NCBI GenBank assembly: GCA_025360485.1
Contig: JANYCB010000080.1
Coordinates: 1 to 37,018, forward strand
Direction: 5' to 3'
DNA from: Methylotenera sp.
Lineage (GTDB): Bacteria; Pseudomonadota; Gammaproteobacteria; Burkholderiales; Methylophilaceae
Length of the DNA stretch: 37,018 nt
Below are positions 17,570-27,304 of this stretch, piece after piece (the first letter of the stretch is position 1; each line of letters opens with the position of its first letter). Both the position numbers and the translations under genes were made by a program. The notes under the pieces were generated by a model. The model searched no databases. It was not told the DNA's origin and saw only the letters and a list, made by a program, of their open reading frames with translations.

Positions 17570-18889
17570 CTATGCAAAGGGGTGTTCTATGACAATCGTT
17601 TCATCACGCTCAGGGCCTGTTGAAACAATCGCAATTGGCACGCCACATAGGGCTTCCAAGCGTTTTAGATAATTTTGTGCGGCTTTAGGCAAGCCATTCC
17701 ATGTTTTAACGCCAAAAGTATTGTCGCTCCAGCCAGGCACAGTTTCGTAAATTGGTTTGCAGCCAGCCACATCATCTGCGCCAACTGGTAATAAATCTAT
17801 TTTTTTGCCATCCAGCTCGTAACCGACACAAATTTTAAGTTCTTTAATGCCATCTAGCACGTCAAGCTTTGTGATGCATAGGCCCGTTAGGCCATTAATA
17901 CGCGCTGAACGACGTAACGCAGCCGCATCAAACCAGCCACAACGACGCTTACGTTTAGTCACCGTACCGATTTCTTGGCCTTTTACTGACATTTGCGTGC
18001 CTGGTGCGCCTTCACTATCAATATCCAATTCACTTGGGAAAGGACCGCCGCCTACACGCGTGGTGTAGGCTTTAGTGATGCCTAAAACATAATGCAACAT
18101 ATTGGCACCAACGCCCGTGCCTGCTGAGGCTTGCCCTGCAATACAGTTGCTTGAAGTGACATACGGATAGGTACCATGATCAATGTCTAATAGCGTACCT
18201 TGAGCGCCTTCGAATAACAGATTTTCGCCTCGGTCATTGGCTGCGTAAAGGTCTGCTGAAATATCAGAAATCATGGGTTTTAGGGCAATCGCTTGCGCCA
18301 TGCTGGCATCATATTGTTGATTAAAATCAACCGCTTGCGCACCAAGGTAATTTGTCAGTACAAAGTTATGGTAATCCATCACTTCATGTAACTTTTCTGC
18401 AAAGCGCTCGGGATAGAATAAGTCATACACACGTAAGGCTCTGCGCGCGACTTTGTCTTCATAAGTTGGGCCAATGCCTTTGCCAGTAGTACCGATTTTT
18501 TTATCAGCGCTGCGTTTTGCCTCACGCGCGACATCTACCGCCACGTGGTGACTTAAAATAAGTGGACAACCTGGGCTTACTTTTAAACGATTTTTAACTT
18601 CTAAACCGCCTTTTTCCAGCTCAGCAATTTCACTTAATAAATGTCCCGCATCAAGCACTACGCCGTTACCGATATAACAATTAACGTTGGCGCGCACAAT
18701 GCCTGAGGGCACTAGGTTTAATTTATAGACGCGCTGCGCTGCGCCTTGGCCGACAACCAGCGTATGGCCTGCATTATGTCCGCCCTGAAAGCGCACCACG
18801 CCTTGCGCATTGTCGGTCAACCAGTCGACGATTTTGCCTTTGCCTTCGTCGCCCCATTGGGTACCAATAACCACTACATTTTTTGCCAT
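17570..18889 (-). CDS. purA: Adenylosuccinate synthetase
   Basis: 439 aa; [68 protein letters not shown]. Confidence 0.98.
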   Translation of the reverse strand: MAKNVVVIGTQWGDEGKGKIVDWLTDNAQGVVRFQGGHNAGHTLVVGQGAAQRVYKLNLVPSGIVRANVNCYIGNGVVLDAGHLLSEIAELEKGGLEVKNRLKVSPGCPLILSHHVAVDVAREAKRSADKKIGTTGKGIGPTYEDKVARRALRVYDLFYPERFAEKLHEVMDYHNFVLTNYLGAQAVDFNQQYDASMAQAIALKPMISDISADLYAANDRGENLLFEGAQGTLLDIDHGTYPYVTSSNCIAGQASAGTGVGANMLHYVLGITKAYTTRVGGGPFPSELDIDSEGAPGTQMSVKGQEIGTVTKRKRRCGWFDAAALRRSARINGLTGLCITKLDVLDGIKELKICVGYELDGKKIDLLPVGADDVAGCKPIYETVPGWSDNTFGVKTWNGLPKAAQNYLKRLEALCGVPIAIVSTGPERDETIVIEHPFA

Positions 18890-18914
18890 AATTTACTACT
18901 TTTATTGAAATTAA

Positions 18915-20081
18915 CTATATAATTGCTTCGATTTTCCATTCGTCACCAACTTGCACCAATTGCCTATCGCAATTGAGTTCGGCAACATCTAACACAGCAT
19001 CTGGCAAAGCTTGAATCACTATTTGTCCAGTCGCACGCAAAGCTTCAATTTTAGCAAGTAAGTTTTTCGCACTTCCAGCAGGCGCTAAAATAGCATTTGC
19101 CAAAACTGCAGGACTTAGTGCGGTGACCACACCACGCAAATCCAAGCTAAACCCTGTCGCAGGGCGAGGGCGACCAAACGCCACGCCCACTTCGTCGTAG
19201 CGTCCACCTAAAGCTAGAGGTCCTGCGTAGCCTTTTGCATAGGCTGCAAACACAATACCGCTGTGGTAGTGATAGCCGCGTAGCTCGCACAAATCAAATG
19301 AAATATGCACGTTTAAATCTGCCAATTGGTTCGCAACTGCACGCAGATCATTTAACGCTTTAGTGATGGTGGGAATCTTAGGTAGCAGCACTTGCGCCTT
19401 ATCAAGTATAGCCACAGTACCATTTAAATCGGTTAAGTTAACCAGCGCTTGCTGAATGTCAGCTTCCAAATCAACAGTTAAAGTGGCTACGCTGGCTTTA
19501 TCTTTGCTCTGCAAAGCTGCGTATAAAGCCTGCTCAAGACTTGCATTGATATTGCCCGCTTTAACTAAACTTTCAAAAATTGCGACATGACTAAAATCAA
19601 TGTGTAACTCGCTCAAACCCAGTAACTGTAATGCTTTAATCATCAAACGTTGAATTTCAATATCGCTTTCAATACCGGCGTGACCAAACAACTCCGCTCC
19701 CACCTGCAGTGGTTCACGTGTCCTAGCAAGGCCATCTGGCTTGGTGCGCAACACTGCTCCCGCATAACAAAGGCGGCTAACGCCTTGCTGATTAAGCATG
19801 TGCGCATCTATTCGCGCGGCTTGCGGCGTGGTATCGGCACGCACGCCCATGAGGCGGCCTGTGAGTTGATCCACTACCTTAAATGTGGCCAAATCAAGGT
19901 CGTGGCCAGTACCTGTAATGAGCGATTCCATGTATTCCAACATTGGCGGAATCACATATTGATAACCGTTAACCTTGAATAAATCTAATAATTGACGGCG
20001 CAAAAATTCTATACGTGCAGCCTCCGCGGGCAGTACGTCTTCAATAAATTCGGGAAGTAACCAGTTTCGCATAGCTGCCAT
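18915..20081 (-). CDS. hisZ: ATP phosphoribosyltransferase regulatory subunit
   Basis: 388 aa; WLLPEFIEDVLPAEAARIEFLRRQLLDLFKVNGYQYVIPPMLEY, class II aaRS-like fold; located upstream of purA. Confidence 0.93.
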   Translation of the reverse strand: MAAMRNWLLPEFIEDVLPAEAARIEFLRRQLLDLFKVNGYQYVIPPMLEYMESLITGTGHDLDLATFKVVDQLTGRLMGVRADTTPQAARIDAHMLNQQGVSRLCYAGAVLRTKPDGLARTREPLQVGAELFGHAGIESDIEIQRLMIKALQLLGLSELHIDFSHVAIFESLVKAGNINASLEQALYAALQSKDKASVATLTVDLEADIQQALVNLTDLNGTVAILDKAQVLLPKIPTITKALNDLRAVANQLADLNVHISFDLCELRGYHYHSGIVFAAYAKGYAGPLALGGRYDEVGVAFGRPRPATGFSLDLRGVVTALSPAVLANAILAPAGSAKNLLAKIEALRATGQIVIQALPDAVLDVAELNCDRQLVQVGDEWKIEAII

Positions 20082-20102
20082 TATACTAGCAAAAGAGTTT
20101 AG

Positions 20103-20288
20103 CTAGCGACTCAAAAACAACAGCAATAAACCACCAAAAATTGAGATAAGACCAATAAAGCGCAATTGACCATCTTTGAGTTCTATCATGCGCTTGAAAG
20201 TTTCGCGCCAAGCCTGCGGCGCAACAAAGGGTAATAAACCTTCAAACACAAGCATCAAACCCATTGCTGCCAATACGGTAGAATTCAT
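20103..20288 (-). CDS. DUF2065 family small membrane protein
   Basis: 61 aa; MGLMLVFEGLLPFVAPQAWRETFKRMIELKDGQLRFIGLISIFGGLLLLFL; conserved position between hflC and hisZ. Confidence 0.9.
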   Translation of the reverse strand: MNSTVLAAMGLMLVFEGLLPFVAPQAWRETFKRMIELKDGQLRFIGLISIFGGLLLLFLSR

Positions 20289-20309
20289 CTAATAAAGTTC
20301 TAATAAACC

Positions 20310-21188
20310 TTACTTCTTGCCGCCGCCAGAGCCACGCATGTACTTGAAGAAATCGGAGTTTGGATCTAACACCATCACGTCTGATTTACTTTTGAAGCTG
20401 TTTTTATAGGCTTCTTGGCTACGGTAAAACGCATAGAATTCAGGATTTTTACCATAGGCTGCTGAGTAAGTTTCAGCTGCGTTAGCATCGCCATCACCCT
20501 TCACTTTTTGTGCATCACGAAACGCCTCTGCGATAATCACTTCGCGTTGTTTATCGGCATCCGCACGAATTTTTTCAGACGCGGCCGAGCCTTCAGAACG
20601 TAACTGTTTGGCGATACGCTCACGCTCAGAAATCATGCGGTCATAGACTGATTTACTGATTTCTTCTGAATAATCAACGCGTTTCAAGCGCACATCCACC
20701 ACCTGAATGCCGATTTGACGTGCTTCAACATCGGCTCTTTTGCGTAGATTATCCATAATTGCATCGCGCTCGCCAGCAATTACATCATGTACCGTGCGTT
20801 TGCCAAACTCTGCCCTAAAGCCTGCGTTCACTACTTTAGAAAGTCGATCTTCAGCCGCTGCTTCGCCGCCTTCTTTAATCGAAACATAGTATTTAGCAGG
20901 GTCGACAATTCGCCATTTAACGAATGAATCGACCATCATGTATTTGTTTTCGCTGGTATTGAATTTGGCTGGTGCTTCCCAGTCCAAAGTAACAATGCGC
21001 TTTTCAAAATACTTTACATCCTCTACCAAAGGCGTTTTGAAATATAAGCCAGGCTCTTTTTTAACCGACACAATTTCGCCCAACCTAAACACCAAAGCGT
21101 ATTCGCGCTGATCTACTATAAAAGCCGACATGCTTAATAACACCAGTGCCACAATCAATCCAACTAAGATTATTCCAATATTTTTCAT
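20310..21188 (-). CDS. hflC: Protease modulator HflC
   Basis: 292 aa; SPFH/band 7 protein (FIVDQREYALVFRLGEIVSVKKEPGLYFKTPLVEDVKYFEKRIVTLD). Confidence 0.96.
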   Translation of the reverse strand: MKNIGIILVGLIVALVLLSMSAFIVDQREYALVFRLGEIVSVKKEPGLYFKTPLVEDVKYFEKRIVTLDWEAPAKFNTSENKYMMVDSFVKWRIVDPAKYYVSIKEGGEAAAEDRLSKVVNAGFRAEFGKRTVHDVIAGERDAIMDNLRKRADVEARQIGIQVVDVRLKRVDYSEEISKSVYDRMISERERIAKQLRSEGSAASEKIRADADKQREVIIAEAFRDAQKVKGDGDANAAETYSAAYGKNPEFYAFYRSQEAYKNSFKSKSDVMVLDPNSDFFKYMRGSGGGKK

Positions 21189-21205
21189 AATTTCACTTTC
21201 GCTGA

Positions 21206-22381
21206 CTAGCGATTATCCCTCTCGCGGCTGCGCATCACATCGCGCGATTGGTCAGTATTGACATCCGCTTCTTTATTGCTAACAGTCGCTGCTGCTGGCG
21301 CAGATGCTGTGGTTGCATTGGTTGTTGCCATTAATTTATCTAATGGTAAATATAATAAACTACCGCCTTTTTGGTCAACAATCACTTTACTGGTGCTAGA
21401 TAAAATCTGCTCTTGTGCATCTAAATAAATACGCTCGCGCGTTACTTCTGGCGCCTTGATATATTGCGTTAAAATTTGCTCAAATCGACTCGCGTTACCC
21501 TTTGCTTCGTTTTCCACTTTAAGTTTGTAACCCGCCGCCTCAGCACTTAAGCGAGAAGCGTTACCACGCGCTTTAGGAATCACATCATTCGCGTAAGCTT
21601 GACCTTCATTGATCTGGCGTTGGTAGTCTTGATTGGCGCGGTTCACATCTTCAAACGCCTCCTGCACCTGCTCTGGTGGCTGAGCACTTTGTAAAGAGAC
21701 GCTAGTAATCGTAACGCCTGCTTTATAACTATCCAAAATCGCTTGCATGCGCTCTGAAGTATCCGCCAAACCCTTTTGCAACAAGTCGTCTAGCTTACTT
21801 TTTCCCACCACTTCACGAATAGCAGTTTCAGCGGCGGACATTACTGCATCATCAGTAGAGCGGTTGTTAAACAGATAATCTTTGGCGTTTTTAAGCTTAT
21901 ATTGCACCGCAAATTGTAAATCGATAATGTTTTCATCTTCAGTCAACATTAAGGCTTCTCTAGGCACTTTAGTTTTGCCGCCAGTGCCCTCGCCATTGGT
22001 TCTATAGCCCACCTCTAGGCGACGCACCTGCTCCATATTCACCACACTGACTGACTCGATTGGAAACGGCCAACGCCAGCGCGGACCAGGTTCTGTGGTA
22101 TCGATATAGGCACCAAACCGTTGTACAACACCTAGCGAGCCTTGGTCGACAATATAAAAGCCCGTTGCCATCCAAATGGCCACAATCAAAGCCAAAATAG
22201 GGATAATCGGCCAATCAAAGCCTTTACCGTCACCACTGCCATCATTGGCACGGTTGCCGCCATTGCTACTGCCTTTTTTGCCAAAAAGATTATTGATTTT
22301 TTGGCTTAAATCACGCAGCACTTCGTCTAAATCAGGTGGGCCTTCATTATTTTTTTGACCCAAACCGGGAAACTTAATCAT
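21206..22381 (-). CDS. hflK: FtsH protease activity modulator HflK
   Basis: 391 aa; DLDEVLRDLSQKINNLFGKK, GFYIVDQGSLGVVQRFGAYIDTTEPGPRWRWPFPIESV. Confidence 0.96.
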   Translation of the reverse strand: MIKFPGLGQKNNEGPPDLDEVLRDLSQKINNLFGKKGSSNGGNRANDGSGDGKGFDWPIIPILALIVAIWMATGFYIVDQGSLGVVQRFGAYIDTTEPGPRWRWPFPIESVSVVNMEQVRRLEVGYRTNGEGTGGKTKVPREALMLTEDENIIDLQFAVQYKLKNAKDYLFNNRSTDDAVMSAAETAIREVVGKSKLDDLLQKGLADTSERMQAILDSYKAGVTITSVSLQSAQPPEQVQEAFEDVNRANQDYQRQINEGQAYANDVIPKARGNASRLSAEAAGYKLKVENEAKGNASRFEQILTQYIKAPEVTRERIYLDAQEQILSSTSKVIVDQKGGSLLYLPLDKLMATTNATTASAPAAATVSNKEADVNTDQSRDVMRSRERDNR

Positions 22382-22406
22382 TCATGACTCCAAACTACTA
22401 TTTAAA

Positions 22407-23630
22407 TTAGGCATACGCACTTTCTTCAGTGCTTAATTTTTTTAATAACTGCTGATGCTCCAACAATGCCAGTTTGATAAACTCAAGACCAGCGCCTGTC
22501 TTAGCGGATATACGCACTTGGTAAATTCTACCATACTCGTCGCGCTCACAACCTGCCCCATTATCAAGCGCGGAGTTATCCAGCCGATCAATTTGGTTTA
22601 ATACCAAAACCTGTGGCACATTGGCAGCGCCAATTTCTTGCAATACAAAATTCACTTGTGCAACTTGCGCCTCGCGATTAGTACTCGCCACATCCACCAC
22701 ATGCAATAGCAAGTCCGCTTGCGTAGCCTCTTCCAAAGAGGCGCCAAACGCTTCAATGAGCGTAGTTGGCAAATGCTTGATGAAGCCAACGGTATCTGAA
22801 ATAACCGCCATATTGCTGCCATAATAAGCACCGCCGCTAGAATGATAATCATCACCCAGATACATTTTGCGCGATGTGGTGTCTAGCGTGGCAAATAACT
22901 GATCTGCCGCATACACGCCAGATTGCGTTAAGCGATTAAATAGCGTGGATTTTCCTGCGTTGGTATATCCGACCAACGACACAGTCATAGTGTTTGAACG
23001 CTTACGTGCTCTCCGCTGCATGCCGCGCTGCTGCTTGAGTTTGGCCAGCTTTTCGCGCAATTGCTTAACGCGATCACGCAACATGCGTCTATCCATCTCG
23101 AGTTGCGTTTCGCCCGGACCACCACGCACGCCAATACCGCCTTTTTGGCGTTCCAAGTGAGTCCAGCCGCGTACTAGGCGCGTGGATAAATGCTCTAGCT
23201 GCGCCAGTTCGACTTGTAGCTTACCTTCGTGGCTTTTTGCACGTTGTGCAAAAATATCTAAAATCAAACCTGTTCTATCCAACACTTTAGCTTGCAAAAA
23301 GCGTTCTAAATTACGCTGTTGCGATGGGCTTAAATCGTGATTAAAGGCAACTAGGCTGGTCTCAGACACTTCAAGCATTAATTTTAATTCATCGGCTTTG
23401 CCACTGCCAATAAAAAGTTTTGCATCTGGCGTGCTTCGCTTGCCTTCAACTGTGGCACGCACTTGCATGCCCGCTGATGTTACCAATTGACGGAGTTCTT
23501 GCAGACTTTCTGAGTAATCTGGCTCGCCGAAATCGATACTCACCAATACCACCGCACCATTAGATGCGGCAGTTAAGACAGATGGATTCGCTAAGGTATT
23601 TTCGCCGTAACCAGAGGATCTAATTGACAA
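22407..23630 (-). CDS. hflX: GTPase HflX
   Basis: 407 aa; LFIGSGKADELK, GPGETQLEMDRRMLRDRVKQLREKL, G1 VGYTNAGKSTLFNRLT. Confidence 0.97.
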   Translation of the reverse strand: MSIRSSGYGENTLANPSVLTAASNGAVVLVSIDFGEPDYSESLQELRQLVTSAGMQVRATVEGKRSTPDAKLFIGSGKADELKLMLEVSETSLVAFNHDLSPSQQRNLERFLQAKVLDRTGLILDIFAQRAKSHEGKLQVELAQLEHLSTRLVRGWTHLERQKGGIGVRGGPGETQLEMDRRMLRDRVKQLREKLAKLKQQRGMQRRARKRSNTMTVSLVGYTNAGKSTLFNRLTQSGVYAADQLFATLDTTSRKMYLGDDYHSSGGAYYGSNMAVISDTVGFIKHLPTTLIEAFGASLEEATQADLLLHVVDVASTNREAQVAQVNFVLQEIGAANVPQVLVLNQIDRLDNSALDNGAGCERDEYGRIYQVRISAKTGAGLEFIKLALLEHQQLLKKLSTEESAYA

Positions 23631-23633
23631 ACT

Positions 23634-23873
23634 TTATTCTTCCGAATGTTCTGGCAATGCCATGCTCACCGCACGCGCAGGCACAATAGTAGAAATGGCG
23701 TGTTTATACACCATTTGCGTGACTGTGTTTTTAAGCAAAATAACATATTGGTCAAACGAATCAACTTGGCCTTGTAGCTTGATGCCGTTCACTAGATAGA
23801 TAGACACTTGTACGTGTTCTTTTCTGAGGGCGTTTAGGAATGGATCCTGCAGCATTTGTCCTTTGTTATTCAT
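23634..23873 (-). CDS. hfq: RNA chaperone Hfq
   Basis: 79 aa; [64 protein letters not shown]. Confidence 0.99.
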   Translation of the reverse strand: MNNKGQMLQDPFLNALRKEHVQVSIYLVNGIKLQGQVDSFDQYVILLKNTVTQMVYKHAISTIVPARAVSMALPEHSEE

Positions 23874-24025
23874 GTTGTGCTCCTTGTAGTTTTAATAAAG
23901 TTGGAGTAGCTTTGCTGAAATAATTTCCGCAAAACCAGTTCTGCCTTGTATACGACTATGATTGCGCCTTTTTGTTCGCTTTTCAAGTGCCAAATACAGG
24001 TTTTTTCTAGATTTTTTTATAATTT

Positions 24026-25420
24026 TTAAGCTAAATTGGGCAAAATTCTTGCAAGCGTTTCTTTTTGCCCAAGCAAAGCCATGACTTGGTCGATACTAGG
24101 CGATTGTGCAGTGCCTGTGAGCATCACACGCAGGGGCATGGCGACTTTAGGAAACTTAAGTTCGTATTGCGTTACCACCGCATTAATTTCATGGTGAATG
24201 GCTTCTGCAGTCCAATTAATATTGGCCAATTTTTCGCTCAAAGTTTGAATGGCAGGCATTATTTCTGGCGTGATATGCTTTTCAACATCAGCCGCGCAGG
24301 CTTGCGGTAAAGTATAAAAATACGCTATATCACGCGCGAGCTGATTCAAATTGTTCGCACGTTCACGATACAAAGCCAATACATCATTCAAAACAGGTGC
24401 TCTGGAAGGCCCTGTTCTATTGGCTTGCAGGCGTGCAGTAATATCTGCAGCAAGCACATCCATATTCGCTTCTTTAATATAATGGCCATTCAACCAGTTG
24501 AGTTTTTCGGTATTAAATTGCGCAGCAGATGGCGTGATGTGATCCAAATCGAACCATTCGCAAAATTGCTGCATATTGAAAATTTCTGCATCACCGTGAC
24601 TCCATCCCAAACGCGCTAAATAGTTCAGCACCGCTTCAGGCAAATAGCCGTCATCGTGATACTGCATCACGCTCACCGCACCGTGGCGTTTTGATAACTT
24701 TTGCCCGTCATCACCCAAAATCATCGACAAATGCGCATATTGCGGAATGGTGGCACCCAAAGCGTTCAGCATATTGATTTGGCGAGGCGTGTTGTTTACA
24801 TGGTCATCACCACGAATCACTTGCGTGATGCCCATTTCAAAATCATCCACGACCACGCAAAAATTATAGGTTGGGGTGCCATCGGCACGCGCAATAATCA
24901 AATCATCCATCTCTGCATTGGCAATTTCGATGCGACCTTTCACCAAGTCATCCCAAACGACCACGCCAGTTTGCGGGTTTTTAAAGCGCACGACTGGTGG
25001 AATATCCTTAGGAATTGCGGGTAACGTTTTACCAGCTTCAGGACGCCATTTTCCATCATAACGCGGCTTTAAACCTTGCAAGGTTTGTTGTTCGCGCAGA
25101 GCTTCAAGTTCTTCTTTGCTGCTATAACAATGATAGGCAGTACCCGCATCCAGCATGGTTTGCAACACTTTTTTATAAGTCTCCATACGTTGCATTTGGT
25201 AAAAAGGACCTTCATCGTAATTGAGCCCTAGCCAATGCATGCCATCCATAATCGCCTGCACGGCTGCTGGCGTAGAGCGCTCTACATCTGTATCTTCGAT
25301 ACGCAAAATAAACTTGCCCCCATGTTTTTTGGCATAAGCCCAAGAAAACAAGGCGGTGCGGGCCCCACCAATATGTAAAAACCCTGTCGGGCTAGGCGCG
25401 AAACGCGTACAAACTGTCAT
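24026..25420 (-). CDS. gltX: Glutamyl-tRNA synthetase
   Basis: 464 aa; FAPSPTGFLHIGGARTALFSWAYAKKHGGKFILRIEDTD, KLSKRHG. Confidence 0.97.
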   Translation of the reverse strand: MTVCTRFAPSPTGFLHIGGARTALFSWAYAKKHGGKFILRIEDTDVERSTPAAVQAIMDGMHWLGLNYDEGPFYQMQRMETYKKVLQTMLDAGTAYHCYSSKEELEALREQQTLQGLKPRYDGKWRPEAGKTLPAIPKDIPPVVRFKNPQTGVVVWDDLVKGRIEIANAEMDDLIIARADGTPTYNFCVVVDDFEMGITQVIRGDDHVNNTPRQINMLNALGATIPQYAHLSMILGDDGQKLSKRHGAVSVMQYHDDGYLPEAVLNYLARLGWSHGDAEIFNMQQFCEWFDLDHITPSAAQFNTEKLNWLNGHYIKEANMDVLAADITARLQANRTGPSRAPVLNDVLALYRERANNLNQLARDIAYFYTLPQACAADVEKHITPEIMPAIQTLSEKLANINWTAEAIHHEINAVVTQYELKFPKVAMPLRVMLTGTAQSPSIDQVMALLGQKETLARILPNLA

Positions 25421-25600
25421 GAAAAGAGTGCTTTTATATTAAAGGTAAGATTTTAACATGCAATCGGATTGGCGATTTTGACAAATGTTGAAGTTTAATG
25501 AAACTTAAATAGTGACTGATTATTCAATGAATATATAATTATATTTTATGGGCCATGTTAAGCTTAAATAAAATCAACAAATCAAGTTAGCTATTTTCCA

Positions 25601-27304
25601 ATGAAAAATATTATTCAACAATTATTTAGCTCAAAATCTACAAAAAAAACCAACCGACTCACCGCATGGGTGGACGATCTCGACGATATGGACGACCTTG
25701 CGGCGCTGCAGTTTGCTGCCAAACATTTAGGCCATTTACTGACTCAGGCTGATGAACAAGAAACGCTAAATCTTCAGCAACAACTAGATTTGATTGTCGA
25801 ACTTGAGAGTCGAAATCAATCACGCTTGGAAAAACTATCTAGTCAGTTTTCCAACGTGGAGAATATGAAAACTGAATTAGAAAATAGCATCTGTGATACT
25901 TGCTATAACTATTGTCGCCAGTCATATATTTATCACCTTAAATTCATCGAAAAGGTTTTCGACTCCAGTAAATCCAAGTTAGAAAATAATTTTAAGCTCG
26001 ATGGTAATATGCCCGCCTTTATCATTGCACGTGCGCTGAATCTCGCATTTAGTATGGTCAAATGGCGTTTATTTAGCCAATCAAGTCCGCCAGCAAAAAT
26101 GTGGCTGCAAGTGAATGTGTTGTATCGCATTGCAGCGCAGCAAATGCTATTAAATATCCCCATTGAACTGTTTGATTTAGCGCCGTCTACAACGCTTTCA
26201 GCCTACTTTGTGCAAACTTGGATGCTGGGGCAGTTGGTACAAAGTAGTATGCATAAACACCAAGTTGAAATCGCGACGCATATTATCAATACGCTGCTTA
26301 CCCGAGTTCACATCAGCGATGTGCTGACACCGGAGCAGTATGTGTTCTACATTGATTTGCAAGTAGATAACCCGGCAAAACGGATGCGTAATTTTGAGCC
26401 TGGCGATAGCTGCCGCTATTGGGAATTAGACGAACTCGAGAGACAGTTAACAATCGCTATTACGGTATCAGACCGTGGAGAAATTCCGCAAAGTTTAGCT
26501 TTCTCAAAAATCGATCACCCTAAAAAACTAAATGACACGCTGAAAATACTACTCGACGAGTGGAAAAAAACTGGATACGTAAGACAGCGTCGCAAAACAC
26601 CTAGACAAGCCAGCTCAAAAACGGCCAGAGTCAGTGCAGGGATTGCAGATATCTGCAATCAAGTAAATCAGGCCAACCAAATTGGTAAAGGCTTGTGCTT
26701 GTCGCGTGATAGCACTTCTTTGGATGAACGCATAAGAGCCCACACTGTATTGCGGCAGACTAGCACTATCTCTCACAATAGCGGCTCGCTAGACACTTGG
26801 ATTATTACTGACGAAAGCCCGCCAGGCTTGGGAACCCGTGTAAATAAATACGCCAATATTTTAGCTAGGCCGGATAAACTAATTGGACTAGTCGTTGATG
26901 GAGAACCGGGCAAAGTCATTATTGGCATGATTCGCTCGGTGAAGCCTACGCATGGTAATCAATTAAGAGTAGGTATAGCAATCATTTCAAAGCTTCCTGA
27001 TTGGGTTCAATTGCGCCAATTACGCGGTCAAGAAGCATTTGCAAATACTGAAGTGCATATTGAACCACTTAGAGGTGTCAACGTTAAAAAAACATCCGCC
27101 ACAGTGGACATTGGTGTGTTTTCAGGCATTTATTTACCTGTTGAAGCGGGGCTTTCAGAAACGCCCATGTTGATTTTACCTAAAATCAACTACCGCGCCG
27201 ATGTTACTTATTCTGTGAATATTGCGGGTTCAACAAAAAACGTTCTACTTGGCACCCCAGTCGAGTCACGAGACGACTGGGTAAGGGTCGACTTTCCTTT
27301 TTAG
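25601..27304 (+). CDS. Hypothetical protein with divergent PilZ-like C-terminal region
   Basis: 567 aa; C-terminal DESPPG fits [D/N]xSxxG, with upstream RKTPR fitting RxxxR but about 100 residues away; N-terminal region of unknown function. Confidence 0.55.
   Translation: MKNIIQQLFSSKSTKKTNRLTAWVDDLDDMDDLAALQFAAKHLGHLLTQADEQETLNLQQQLDLIVELESRNQSRLEKLSSQFSNVENMKTELENSICDTCYNYCRQSYIYHLKFIEKVFDSSKSKLENNFKLDGNMPAFIIARALNLAFSMVKWRLFSQSSPPAKMWLQVNVLYRIAAQQMLLNIPIELFDLAPSTTLSAYFVQTWMLGQLVQSSMHKHQVEIATHIINTLLTRVHISDVLTPEQYVFYIDLQVDNPAKRMRNFEPGDSCRYWELDELERQLTIAITVSDRGEIPQSLAFSKIDHPKKLNDTLKILLDEWKKTGYVRQRRKTPRQASSKTARVSAGIADICNQVNQANQIGKGLCLSRDSTSLDERIRAHTVLRQTSTISHNSGSLDTWIITDESPPGLGTRVNKYANILARPDKLIGLVVDGEPGKVIIGMIRSVKPTHGNQLRVGIAIISKLPDWVQLRQLRGQEAFANTEVHIEPLRGVNVKKTSATVDIGVFSGIYLPVEAGLSETPMLILPKINYRADVTYSVNIAGSTKNVLLGTPVESRDDWVRVDFPF

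Noticed and set aside
25491-25506. AAGTTT-AATG-AAACTT palindrome upstream of the PilZ-like gene
   Set aside because: Short AT-rich dyad in AT-rich DNA; not distinguishable from chance without comparison.
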